Shown here piece by piece: positions 33,445-44,455 of a DNA stretch of 64,000 nucleotides. Each line of letters begins with the position of its first letter. The first letter of the stretch is position 1. The stretch lies in assembly GCA_963971305.1 (NCBI GenBank), contig OZ020303.1, positions 46,054,106 through 46,118,105 on the forward strand. Reading direction: 5' to 3'. Source of the stretch: Arcuatula senhousia (Eukaryota; Mollusca; Bivalvia; Mytilida; Mytilidae). Under the pieces are notes generated by a model. That model saw only the letters and a program-made list of their open reading frames with translations, had not been told where the DNA came from and ran no database searches. The position numbers were made by a program, and so were the translations under genes.

Positions 33445-33754
33445 CTGGAACCATTTGATATGTAGCCATGTTTTTTTATGTTTTGGACATTTTAGGACCA
33501 GTTCACTTCCTTTCTGTTACGTTTTGTTCTTATAACTGTGATATCTTTCAACCTGTATGATGTTTGTTGTTTTCATTTTTTTAATGTGCCAAAAAAATGT
33601 CAACATTATTACTTTAGTCAAGACGACAAAACGATGCAAGTCAAATTAATTTAAAAGCAACCTTGTAGAACAGCCAAAAATGAGATGTTTTATCATTCAC
33701 ACCTAGAACTAAAAGGCAAAACAAAGAGAAAATGGTATGGTTTTCATATTGTAC

Positions 33755-34009
33755 CTAGGGAATAACCTGCAACATTTCTATAGCCATCTCCATACAATAT
33801 CCTCGGATTGTCGCTGCAAATTGTAGCGTTACATCGATTCCATAAAATAGAGTCTCCCACCCTGATACAGTAATAAACATCATGTTGGATTCCAATGAAC
33901 GGGTAATAGTCGTCGTTGGTACATGTATTATAGCATTCAAACAGAGACATTCGTGTTGAGGTGAATGTCTTTTTATAGATCTTTTCGGGATTGAACAATT
34001 GGTGACAAC
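33755..34009 (-). CDS. Receptor A WSC-domain exon with two cysteines lost
   Basis: 255 nt, acceptor TATTAG and donor CTAG|GTACAA, phase 1-1. Aligned with receptor C, six of eight cysteines remain. The one in the NTCYC position is Tyr (DVYYC) and the last is Tyr (ILYGDG). Loss of two cysteines may remove a disulfide or mark decay. Recognisable motifs: MSLFECYNTC, FIGIQ, NRCNATIC. Confidence 0.75.
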   Translation of the reverse strand, partial: VVTNCSIPKRSIKRHSPQHECLCLNAIIHVPTTTITRSLESNMMFITVSGWETLFYGIDVTLQFAATIRGYCMEMAIEMLQVIP

Positions 34010-34379
34010 CTAATATTAGGGAAAAAGGTAGATTTGTGCATATTTTACAAATATCAAATAAAAAAAAATTAATTAATTTACAAGATCGATTTGGTTACTA
34101 ACTCCATCTCATCTTATGATCTTATATGTTTTTGTTGGAAAATATGCATGACCATTGGACTGTTTTTTGTTGTTGTTATCATGATAATGTGTTTTATATG
34201 ATTTTTAGCGCCTCAAGGTACATGAGTGTAAATTAATTGACACACATAACAGTAAAACCGCATTTAGCAACCTGAACTTAAATCAAAATAAGCTAGAGTG
34301 AACTCAGGTACTCCGGAAGAGTAAGCAGTTCCTGCTTGCTATAACACACCCGTCACGTTGCCAAAGATCGCTTTAGTTT

Positions 34380-35490
34380 TGGTCAAATTCGGAAAGGATG
34401 ACATTACAATCTTTATGTAAAACCAACATCTGTGCTCATTTGAGAGATAGAAATCCCGTATTTGTCTACAAGCACATGCTGTCTTCCGTAAAATTTCTTA
34501 TGTGATGACAACCTTGGAGCAACGTACCTTTGTATTAACAATTTGCTTTTCAGTCGTGTAGCTCTATTAAGGAAGTCGTTATATTCCCCACATTCTCTGA
34601 AAGGACGAATCAATTGTGATACGTAAATTCCATATGCTGGAGCGGTCGGAATGTTGCTACACAGAAAGGGAATGTTGACCATTGGAAAGTTGAAGTCATC
34701 ACGTTTGTCATAGGGTTTTGTACAAAGCCTTCCTAGTGTGTCAATTCCGAGAAATAAATCCATATATGTAGCGAACCTCCTAGAATCTGTAGTGTCCTTT
34801 ATCTCAAGTTCCTTCGGATATATAAGATGTAAATAGTCACCAAATCGAGGATTGTTAAGTGAAAGGACATCATCAATATAACGAAATGTGAGATTGAAGT
34901 ATAAAGCAAGTCTGCGGTCATCTTTGTCTTGAAGTGATTGTAAGAAATAATTTAAGAAAGGATATGGAGTAAATGAACATGAGACCACAACACATATGTT
35001 TACTCCAACTGCAATTAATTTTTATGAGCTGTATGGCCATTTCGGAAAATTATTCCTCATCAGCAGCACTAGAACCCAAACAAAGGAAATCCACATTTCA
35101 AAAGATGTTCAAAATGCATTAAGCCAAACGAAATCCAAATATATATAGCTAAGGGCAAAACTATGATGGATGGAGTTTAACCTTCGGTTTTAGAATTTAC
35201 ATAAATCTATATAGTGGTTAAAAACAAAGTGTACATATGAGAAGTAATCTCATGTACAAGTACACCATATCTAAAAAATAAAGAGCATACATCTTAAACA
35301 CGGGGAATTGTTCTACTAACTCCACACGGCATAAAAGACAAACTCTGGTAATAAATAATTTAAGAAAGGATGTTTGCTTCAGATGAATGAAGAAACAAAT
35401 TGGCCAACAATGGTGCACAGTTTGTGCCCATTTGGAAACCTATTGTCTGCTGACAAACGCGTCCACCAAACTGTAAAAAAACATGTTGTC
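34380..35490 (-). pseudogene. Penelope-like reverse transcriptase remnant
   Basis: Minus strand, in order: TIGFQMGTNCAPLLANLFLH (35372-35490); a 390-bp interruption; then FRYIDDVLSLNNPRFGDY with the catalytic YIDD; MDLFLGIDTLGRL; YDKRDDFNFPMVNIPFLCSN; AYGIYVSQLIRPFRECG and KFYGRQHVLVDKYGISIS. Clade assignment to Penelope-like elements is from motif recall and is moderate. It lies in the receptor A intron between the lectin-like and WSC exons. The part from 34413 to 34988 is one open frame. Confidence 0.7.
34964..35353. mobile_element. 390-bp insertion flanked by an 18-bp direct repeat
   Basis: AATAATTTAAGAAAGGAT occurs at 34946-34963 and 35354-35371, and RT coding sequence is interrupted between them. 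A perfect 18-bp duplication is typical of retroposition (SINE or LINE end) rather than cut-and-paste. No polyA or tRNA-like promoter was recognised. Confidence 0.6.
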
Positions 35491-35559
35491 GATAAGAAAG
35501 TTGAAATTATTATCATTATTATATCTCAAATTAGACCCTTTAGGATGATTAACAACAAA

Positions 35560-35665
35560 TCGCTATGACACACGTGATGACTTCAAATTTGCAATCATCA
35601 ACATTCCGTTCGCTCCAGCTTATGGAGTTATCATATCAAAACTGATTTGTTATTCTATATTTTGT
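35560..35665 (+). pseudogene. Penelope-like RT fragment, opposite strand
   Basis: Plus-strand reading gives YDTRDDFKFAIINIPF then APAYGVIISKLI, the same block as in 34413-34988 but in the other orientation. It is a short fossil. Confidence 0.6.
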
Positions 35666-36194
35666 GGGACTTCTTATTATTATCAAAATAAGTAAAGATG
35701 TTGGGTTGTCATAAGATTTGATTTTGTCCTCTTTTACTGTACTTGACAAGCTGAATTGACCTTAAAAGACGGGTGGGGCAATCAGGAAATGCTTACCCTT
35801 CCGGATGACCTGAGTTTACTTTCGTTACGAGTTTGCGATGTTGATTGCTAATCAGTTTTTTTTGTATGCTTTTATGTAGTCTGTTTCTTCGTGTTGCCCT
35901 CGTTCATGTTTTGTCATTGCACTATCGAACTTTTGACATTCGAATTCCCTATTGGTACTTCTCTCTCCCTTAAACAAAAGTTCAAAATTTTATCAAAACA
36001 CAAAGTTTTCATTTATAATATGAGCATATGATGTAAACACGAGATAAATTGTGCATAAGGGTAATTGGACTACAACCATTGACTTCCAAAAATTGTACAT
36101 ATACTCACCTTTATAGTTTGGAAATATGATATAATATATCATTTTCGGTCTATAAAACAACAAATAAAACGGCTATCATTGTGACCTTGAGCTG

Positions 36195-36280
36195 GTTTTT
36201 ACTATACATGTAAGCTTTTATTTGGGTGCAAGGCAAATAAGTCCCATTATATGTCTCCTGTATGCGATATAAACCGCCTG
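36195..36280 (-). pseudogene. Receptor A lectin-like exon remnant
   Basis: Starts after TTTTTAGCAG with GGLYRIQETYNGTYLPCTQ, clearly homologous to the exon at 6798-6971 in receptor C. Similarity fades after KAYMYSKNQL; the WIG core and a phase-1 donor are missing. Position between signal and WSC exons is conserved. Confidence 0.7.
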
Positions 36281-36289
36281 CTGCTAAAA

Positions 36290-36690
36290 ACTTGTGACTT
36301 TGACCTTTGACCAATCATGAATTGATTTGATTTCTTGTTAAGTAGAATGTGTGTGCAATTCTGTCACTTCCTTTGTATGGCATGCTTTGGAAACCATTTT
36401 GAATCTAGTTTTTTTTATTTTTCACTTGTGACCTTGACCTCTAACCTTTATCCTAAAAATAAATAAGCTTATCCCTTAGATCAAAAGCAATAATGTGTGA
36501 AAATTTTATGAAACTCTATCAAGGCATTTTAAAACGTTACGCTTCGGAAACCACTCTGGATGGACAACCGGTCAGATGGAAACTAAATCCAATAGCCCCA
36601 GACGAGGGACAAAAAAGCTTAAGTTATCTGGGTTTAATTTTGTATTTTTTTCTATGTCGTTGCGGTTTACAAACTATGCTCTGATTGGAT
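36290..36690. repeat. Interspersed repeat rich in TGACCTTTGACC
   Basis: GTGACTTTGACCTTTGACC near 36293 and GTGACCTTGACCTCTAACC near 36426, then a GGAAAC..GGATGGACAACCGG block. This type of sequence is common in molluscan interspersed repeats. The frame at 36493-36684 belongs to it and is not a gene. Confidence 0.5.
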
Positions 36691-37612
36691 GAGATGTTCT
36701 AATAAACTGTTTGAGGCATGAGTAACCATTATAAACAATTGTAAGAAAATGAGTAAGTTTTGGGTTGTAACACACTTTTCAAAGTGCATGTGTCATATAC
36801 GCGCATACGAGACAGTTAGTTTAGGTGGAGAAAACCGGAGTACCCGGAGGTTACCATCGACCTTGGCTAGGTTTTTTGAAAAACGTACAGTACTGTAGAT
36901 AGTACAGTTGTGCTTCCTATTTTGGTAAATTTAACTAGCCAAGTGTTTGGACAGATGCATTCTTTGGTGGACTTTCCACCCGTATTTTCACAAGGACTTA
37001 AATAGTTCTTTTTTTTTTTCAAAAACAGAACAATTAAACTAGCTATAATTTGTGTAGGGATGCCAACTAACAAGTCGCCCGAAATAGTCTTGGATAGTAT
37101 TTCGTTCAATTCAGTACAATAACAAATGTTAAGAAATTAAATCTAATTGATTTTGGACAAAGTTAATATTCAAGCAAGACAGGAAAGTAGTTGAAATGGC
37201 CTCCATTTTGAAACCGACAGTCAACTCAAAATTTCGATTGCATATTTAAACTTGGCATACCTGATTTACTCAGATAACCAATTATCGTGATGATCCAACA
37301 AATTTTTTTTCAATTTTTAGTAACGGGCGCCATTTTGAAAATTTCAAAAACTTCGTGCAAAACTTTGGATTTTGATCTTGTATTGTACCAAGTTTCGTTG
37401 AGCTTTGTCGAAATCCCTAATAAAATATGTTTTTGAATAAGTTCACCATCAAAAAGAAAATAATAATGAACTCAATTTTGTAAATCCAATACTCAAGAAA
37501 AACATTGAAAGTTTTTTTAATCAAGATAATAGATTTAAACTTGTCTTAATTTCTTAAGGGCTCATGTGCGTCCAAAAGAGCGTTAAACCATATCTTAACA
37601 AATCATGCTTAC

Positions 37613-37682
37613 CTTCCATTCCAAGTAAGAGTACTGTGATAAGTAACAGCCAGGTGTAACTTCGTATCCGATGCATACTCAT
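37613..37682 (-). CDS. Receptor A signal-peptide exon (70 nt, ends phase 1)
   Basis: ATG at 37682 (a second at 37676), then MHRIRSYTWLLLITVLLLGM with a positive n-region and an 11-residue hydrophobic core, ending GAA G|GTAAGC. The donor is strong. Same length and phase as 8801-8870. It marks the 5' coding end of the gene; no TATA box was recognised above it. Confidence 0.75.
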
Positions 37683-38621
37683 TTCATGTTACAATCTCTC
37701 ACTCAAAACTGGTATTGAATCTAAAATGACCTAATAAGTGTCATGTAATTTTATAGTAAAAAAAAACTTCCTCGACAAAAGATTTGCACAGTGATGTTAA
37801 TGACGAAAGTCCCGCCAAAAGTTAAAAAAAGTTTCCAAGAGTTGTCCCCCTTATTGCGATGAATACTCGGAAAAATGAAATGCCTGTACCATATAGATTT
37901 GATAAAATATTTGTAGTTTTATTGTCTTATGTAGTCTGAAATAATTATTTACAGTTATCCAAACCATTATATTTTATTAATATTACTCAATAGTTAGAAA
38001 AACCCGAATAGAAGAATTTTCTATTGGAAATTAAGTCCCGCCCCTTTTACCTTATTTGGCAAATCAGACGAAATTTTATACCTCATTTCTTAAATCGGAT
38101 TTAGCACCCCGAAGATCGACATCGATTGTTTAAGAATTTCACCACATGATAGATCATAAAATATAGAATTTGAGAATTGCTGCTCATTCTTTTGTATTTT
38201 TGAAAATTATAACAAAAAATTGATATCAAGATGAAAAACGCAGTTTTTCTCATTCTGTTTTACCCTTTTCATCCAAAAATTAAAATTATTCTAAACATTA
38301 TCAACAATGAGCACCTAAATCCAGATAAATTGATCAAAAACGACCCCAAATAAATGATTTTTAATCAATTCGATGGTGCTTATTGGGGTGCTAAACTTCA
38401 GTTTCCAAATCCGAGAAAAGTCATGTTGCAGAAAAAATGGCTGCCATGGATACTTATTTATGGTACTATATGAGAAGTATTTTAACGCATTTACATATTT
38501 TCTAATTACATATCAAATTCCTGTTCATTTCGATATAAAATAACTTTATAATTGATTTTTAATTTTTTATGTTTGAAAGGGTCGGGAAACGGACGATTTT
38601 CCGGAAAAGTGCATTAACCAA
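37683..38621. other. Intergenic stretch upstream of receptor A
   Basis: AT-rich, no gene. Likely to contain the receptor A promoter, but no motif decides it. Confidence 0.4.
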
Positions 38622-38745
38622 CCTGCGTGGCTTTCCCTACCCACTTCTCCCCTTTTCCTGCGGTTCCTCAAAATTTGCAGTTCCTTTGTTTCCCACCCAA
38701 CGTTGCGTTGCACGGGCGTAAAACACCAGCTCACTCACTCCAATG
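38622..38745 (+). mobile_element. SINE 3'-end fragment
   Basis: CCTGCGGTTCCTCAAAATTT, GTTCCTTTGTT and CGTTGCACGGGCGTAAAACA followed by CTCACTCACTC match the 3' half of the SINE at 23824-24310. Confidence 0.75.
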
Positions 38746-40739
38746 TTTTGATTCAAATGCTGCTGATGAGAGGTTACTCCTTGAAATATTGATATACAGC
38801 ATAACCAAATTAATCGTTTTGATACCCGTTTTGGAATTCGTATTATGAAAAGTGCATATTTTACACATTTATATCAATGCAAGGCAAACTCTAATGATTA
38901 ACGCTTTGTTTTGGCTTCTTTGACCCCTTTTCTTATTTTTGGCGTGTTTTTAACCCCCCCTCAAATAATATTATTTAAAAGCAAGATATGTAAAGACCGT
39001 TGATACATTTAGTTGACAGAATTTGTTGAGGAGTACAGTGAAAACGAATGATCATTTCAAAAGAAAAAATACTTTGTCACGACTTGAGTTCGCGTTGTTG
39101 ATTTCCGTTCGGTTGAATTTGTGTTTTGTGTTTCTTCGTGCTGTTTTTGTTCGTTTTTACCGGTTTTGTCGTTGCCCTTTCGGCCTTTTGACATTTGAAT
39201 GCACAATTGGTGCCTCTTTGCTTCTTTCTACAGCAGTTTTGTTAAATTTGGCTTCTTTTGATCTCTTTTCTAAAGCGGTAGGGACCATTAACCCAAAAAA
39301 ACAAATGGAGACTTCATTATGGAAACTTCATTAAACAAATGGAAAATTTCTTTCGTTATTAGCTACATCATATCGAATTTCATAACAATTGGTTTGCCAA
39401 CTTAACAACTATAAAGGTCTTGCATAAAACATTTGTTAAAACAATCAATTAATATGAATAATTAAGGCCCTGCCTTTTTAGCGAGCATCGAAAATCTATA
39501 TATATCTTTTAAAATTAAATCCATATGCTCGACCAGCTACGTGCAATGTAAAATATCTGGGATCAATAACTACTTATTAAAAATTCAGTTTAATATTTGT
39601 GCAAATAATAAATCCTGTAACATTCTGGGACGACATTTAGCGGGGACGAAATTTTCCCTTTATGGATTACGTGACGTCATTTCCTTGTCAGAGTATTTTG
39701 CGCTTTTTCAGCAGACAATAACAACATTCAGATTCTGTCAGGTTTTGTGAGATTTCTGAGTATCAGTGTTTTATTTGAAGCATTGGTAACAGAAAGTACA
39801 TTAAGAAACCTGGCGGAAAAAACGTTAAAGTAAAAATATCATGCAGGATTGAGGAGAGTGAGTGAAATTCCACAGGATGGGATTCTTCTTTCATTTTTAG
39901 GTAAGAACCTTTTATTTATTATCATGAGTAGGTTTTATTCAGTAAATTTATGTATTTTTTTATCTTACTTAGAATTTTACAAAGCTTGGTCAGTATCATG
40001 CATTTGGTATGACTAGTCAATGGGACGATGTTGCCAAAAGCTAGCTCGGTAATTTCCGGAAAATCGTTTTTTAGCGGAAAAGACCGAATAGTGTTTAAAT
40101 AAAAATCTGTGTGTAAAAATAAACAAGTGGATGAATGAGAGTTTTATCACTGTTTTTGAATATCTCTTTTTTTTATTTTTGCATAACAGATTATGCTGTA
40201 TTTTTATAAGCCCAGTGGGTTGATTGTTTCACTTGCTCCGTGCCTATTATTTTTTTTCACTCCGTTAAAGTAAACCTGTTCCGGTTTTATCGTCAGTATA
40301 TTTCTGGCACATCTCAAAACGTGCACAATGCCGTAGGGCTCGCATATGCGATGCTCGCTATAATTTGTGTTTTTGTTCCCTTTAACTCCTATTTTTTTTC
40401 AAAAAACAATAAGAGATATTTCAAATCTGATTAAAATACGCATGCAGGGGTTTTCACAATAAATCCAATGGAAAAAAAGAGTTTGAAAATCGGACTACAA
40501 ATAAAAAAGTTGAATTAAAGTTTGGATTACATAACTGTCCTGTGTATAAATTGTTCAAATTCAAGACATAATTGTATAGTAGACAGTTTATACAACAACA
40601 ACAAAATTACTGTTAAGGAAAAAGACAGGAGGGACAAAGAGGTTATAAATTATTAAACTTCATAGAATTTTCATTCAAGGACATGAGAGAGAATTTTCGA
40701 TTTGTTTTATACTACTCTGATATATATTTTAAGTTAGTA
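38746..40739. other. Intergenic stretch with a possible regulatory patch
   Basis: A CRE-type palindrome TGACGTCA is at 39672-39679. About 220 bases downstream a plus-strand splice donor-like TTTTTAG|GTAAGAA lies at 39899. This could be a first non-coding exon, but no downstream coding exon was found. A GCTCGCATATGCGATGCTCGC palindrome-like patch lies near 40338-40360. Confidence 0.25.
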
Positions 40740-41290
40740 ATAATAAAAAATAAAGAAAGTTATTAGACCAGAGAGTTTAATCGTTGTCCTGTTTGATACT
40801 GTGCAATTGGAAATATTTTGTATTTAGCACTGGCTTCAATTATTCTAAGCTGGATCAATGTAAATACATGTGCATATATAAAAAGAGATAGAAACAAGAA
40901 TATATCAAAAAGACAAGATGTCCAACCTCGTACAATGGAAAAGAAACTTCAACCTGGAGGTAGACTTAATATTGTGGCAGAATATATGCCCCTATTTTCT
41001 TATAGATGGAGCATAACATTTTTAACAATTTTATATTGATAATAATAAACTAGGGTAGAACAAAATAGTGATCACAAAAAAAAACAATAGCATTTATACA
41101 ACTAAACAATGAAAACTGATATAAAAAAACTACTTGAGAATAGAAAATTAACTATACAAAAAAATGTTTTATTAGTTTGTCACTATGCTGAAAAATACGT
41201 TATTTACAAAATTACAAGTATTTGTACTTCAAACATTCGATTGCCAGCTCAAATTAAGCTAAAAATGTATAAAATAAAACAGTAAAACTA
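40740..41290. repeat. Segmental duplication block, copy 2
   Basis: Partner of 18880-19400; see there for shared blocks. Together with the exon pairs it shows that the duplicated unit extends well beyond the gene. Confidence 0.7.
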
Positions 41291-42015
41291 TGTGAAAATA
41301 AGTAGTATAAATCAACAAGAAACCCATGTACAATAACAGCAAAAATTAATTAAAATCATTATTTAGGTCTATACAATAATGTCCTATTTAGTTTTATTGT
41401 GTTTAGATCGATCGCAGAATTAAAAATCATTGAATAATAATCACCGTATGAACTCGTGAGCGGAGGAAAAGGTTATTCACGCACATGGAGATTGTTAATA
41501 ACACACTTTGAAAAGGCAAAAATTTTCAAAAAATAGCACTTTGACATCAAAAAGGTCCATAATAAACCCTTTAGTCATTTTTATATAGAAGCAAATGCTA
41601 TTGCACGGGACACCTGATACCTTAAGGTGTTTTTTTGTAGGCATCATTATTCATTATTGAACGATTTGTTCCTCAACCTTTTTACAAAATCAATACACAA
41701 TTTGAAATTTGAATTTATTTATCAAAAAAGATTTTACACACATCCTGCTCAAACAGGTAATTGTTTTAGATCAATCATTATCACATGCAATCTGTAAACA
41801 TGATAAATGTGTTCATGTATCTTATATATCGCTTGTAGATGCCGATACACCGACAAAGCAGGACGAAAAGGTTAAAAAAAATACGCCAGAAAAGCAAAAA
41901 AGGGTAATTGCAAATAAAGCGCAATATGTTACATGGTTGTTTTTCATTCTCATATAATATCATTTTTAATCAAATGTTGCATATAAAAGGATGCAAAAAA
42001 TAAACACATGCTATG
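41291..42015. other. Non-coding stretch
   Basis: AT-rich; overlapping short frames on both strands at 41709-41963 have no family resemblance. Confidence 0.4.
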
Positions 42016-42245
42016 TCATCAAAAACCTGTTGTGTTTTGTGTAACTACCGGACCCAAAGATTGCAATAGAAGAGGGAGGTTTGGCGCACCTCAAAACCTG
42101 GTTAAACCACCATTTCTTTTGAAATGCCGGTATCAAGTCAGGACCATTGCGGTCTTCAATTTTTCCGATATGTCTTCCTTGTTTTGTCTCGTCTTATGGA
42201 CATTTCAGATTTATTCTCCAAGTTCGGTAATTTTGTTATTACCTT
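42016..42245 (+). repeat. Penelope-associated dispersed repeat, copy
   Basis: AGAAGAGGGAGGTTTGGCGC, AAAACCTGGTTAAACC, GTCAGGACCATTGCGGTC and TTTTGTTATTACCTTTA match 57950-58165 (same strand) and 58420-58560 (opposite strand). A weaker piece is near 8525-8640. Confidence 0.75.
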
Positions 42246-44239
42246 TATGAATAACCAACCTTTAATTGCATATAATATACATACATCTTTATATACATAC
42301 ATCTTTACATAAATATGTGTTACTGTTTTGAAAATAAATTTAAAAATTGGGTTAAAAAAAAGGGGTTGTAAAATATGAAAGCACGGGTTTAAATTTGATG
42401 AATTTGCTTTTATCAACTTACCCTGTTTTTCTATCAAACTTGGTTTAAACTTTTGAAACTTTTGGCTGTATTTTTTTACCAACAATCAGGGACAGGAGTT
42501 TCTTAAAACAGTTTACTAAATTACAGAATAAAATCAATTTGAAAGAGTGGTTTAGGCATTAAAAATTATACTACTTAGCTTAATCTTTACACACTATCAG
42601 TTAATTAAAAAATAGAAATTTTGACGATTTTGAATTATAAAATGAATGCTTTTATTGATTTAGAAATATATATTTTTTGTAATACGGGGTAATCAAGTGA
42701 CTGAATTGACAGCTTTATATATTTTTTGGTCGATGGAGCCATAGTCTGCTTTTCTTTCTCGTTGGCATTTACCTGGAAAAATGTAATGCTTAATTCTTAA
42801 ATGAAGGAAATAAATTGTTTTAAAGTAAGTAAGGGAGTTGAATGTCAGACAATATTGTCGACGTAGAAATTAACTTTTACAAAGGAATTTTCTTTCGATT
42901 TATAAGGGTCACAGAGACAAAGTTTTTAAATGGACACGTTTTGTGTTCTGAGTTTTACATTTCGTCAAATACTTTCTGTTCTAAAACGTATATTTAAAAT
43001 AAATGATTTTAAATGTCATGTTTTATTATGCTTAACATAGTATTGAAATAGTTGACGGAATATCCGAATACGCTGTACATGTTTTTAAAGATAATAAAAA
43101 GTGTATTTAAATTAGGATTCACGATTTTTATTTCAAAGCAGTATTTTTTTAAACGTTTCTATTTGAATTGTATCTTTTTTATGCCCGGCAGTCTTTATGT
43201 GTTACATTGTTCCTGGCAGCCACAGTCATCACCATGGACACTGACTAGTAGATCTTCAAATTGAGTTACACAGGCTGTTATTGATTCTTTCGGAATGAAA
43301 AAGTTTAACCGTTAAATAACCATCACCTCCAGCGCTAATCATTTTTTCTTGATTTTTTATATGCGTTACCGATTGATAACCTTTTCCGACGGCGTTATGT
43401 TAATACTCGGACATAACTTTAATTCATAATCATGCCTATAAAACATGGGTGTTTTGATATATTTCATATTCCTAAAAGCACGTGTTTGCACATTATATTC
43501 TTTAAAAGGGTAATTTCATTAGAAAAAAAAATGTTTTATTGTTAAATGTATTGTAACATCATTTTGTCATTAGCTTGGAAGAAACCTGAAACTTTCTATA
43601 GAAAAATATCTTGCATCATGTTACGTGAGCCATGGCATTTAATATTCAATTGAAATGGGTAACGCAAAATGATAGTCAAACAGAACTTGTTTTGTTTTCA
43701 ATAGGTTTTCCCTTTCGTTGTGTGTTATTTACCATTTCCATGTGCGCGAAAAACCTTTTATTTCGCTCACGAGTCCAAACGGTGATAATGATAAATAATA
43801 ATATTTCTACACAATTAACTAGTAAGTCTTTCTATAAGCAAGCTAACGTTGTGGTGAAGTCCGCACACATATAAAAGAATTCTAATGTTTGATGTGTCTT
43901 CATTGGTTCATCATCAACTTCAATACACTCTTCTACAAAAAAGAAAGATGAAAAATTTTAGTCTTTGAATGTAATCAAAAAGGATAGCGTTGAAAATAAT
44001 GTTTTTTCAACTTTTATTTGCTGTTTTATGCAAGTATGAGATTTACAAGAAGTAACATTGGTAAGAAGTTGGGACCACTAAAAACCATTCTTACCGGATA
44101 GTTATCACGATCAGAAGACAATAACTTTTATAAGAGATGCACATACAAGTATCACAATACAATATCGGTACTGTTTTAGATTTAGTATAACTCATTTATT
44201 TGATGTTTAACTTCTCCTTTTTAACGCTAGATCATTACT
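42246..44239. other. Non-coding stretch with a weak candidate exon
   Basis: Mostly AT-rich. On the minus strand about 43201-43276 reads ESITACVTQFEDLLVSVHG then DDCGCQEQC, a cysteine pattern reminiscent of DEG/ENaC channel exons. It is isolated and unconfirmed. The 44050-44215 part is similar to 25900-26050. Confidence 0.3.
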
Positions 44240-44455
44240 GGGGCTTGTTTAGGGGGGGTACCAATATCCCATATCCCCGTAAATTTTTCATCAAATATCC
44301 CATATCCCAAAAAGTGTTTTTCCAGTATCCCATATCCCTGTAAATAAAATGGACTTAAATATCCCATATCCCAGTAAGTTTTGCCTCAAATATCCCGTAT
44401 CCCATGTAAAAATTGTGTGATTATCCCATATCCCAATATACCCTAAACAAGCCTC
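44240..44455. mobile_element. 216-bp MITE with 6-bp TSD (copy 2)
   Basis: Same termini as copy 1 (GGGGCTTGTTTAGGG, CCCTAAACAAGCCTC) and the same ATATCCCATATCCC interior. Flanked by ATTACT at 44234-44239 and 44456-44461. Its distinct TSD shows an independent insertion, not part of the segmental duplication. Confidence 0.88.

Larger units (their letters stand above)
26987..37682 (-). pseudogene. Receptor A gene, all exon types, probably degenerate
   Basis: Minus-strand gene assembled from splice signals and phases: 37682-37613, 36280-about 36195, 34009-33755, 33444-33380, 31301-31081, 30358-30275, 28577-28327 (25-nt microexon split by a MITE) and 27068-26987. It predicts a type I membrane protein with WSC ectodomain and ITAM-like tail. 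Four lesions suggest decay: the lectin-like exon is truncated; the WSC exon has lost two cysteines; the membrane-proximal exon has a net frameshift and stops; a MITE interrupts the microexon. The signal, transmembrane and tail exons remain open, so partial function or alternative splicing is possible. Confidence 0.65.

Noticed and set aside
36290..36310. Nuclear-receptor DR1-like site TGACCTTTGACC
   Set aside because: Belongs to a repeat rich in TGACC motifs, so the match carries little weight.
36493..36684. 63-codon frame MCENFMKLYQGILKRYASET
   Set aside because: Part of a dispersed molluscan repeat with TGACCTTTGACC blocks; no exon signals.
42688..42766. Possible terminal exon reading RERKADYGSIDQKIYKAVNS on the minus strand
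   Set aside because: Single unsupported exon with no partner in the duplicated copy.
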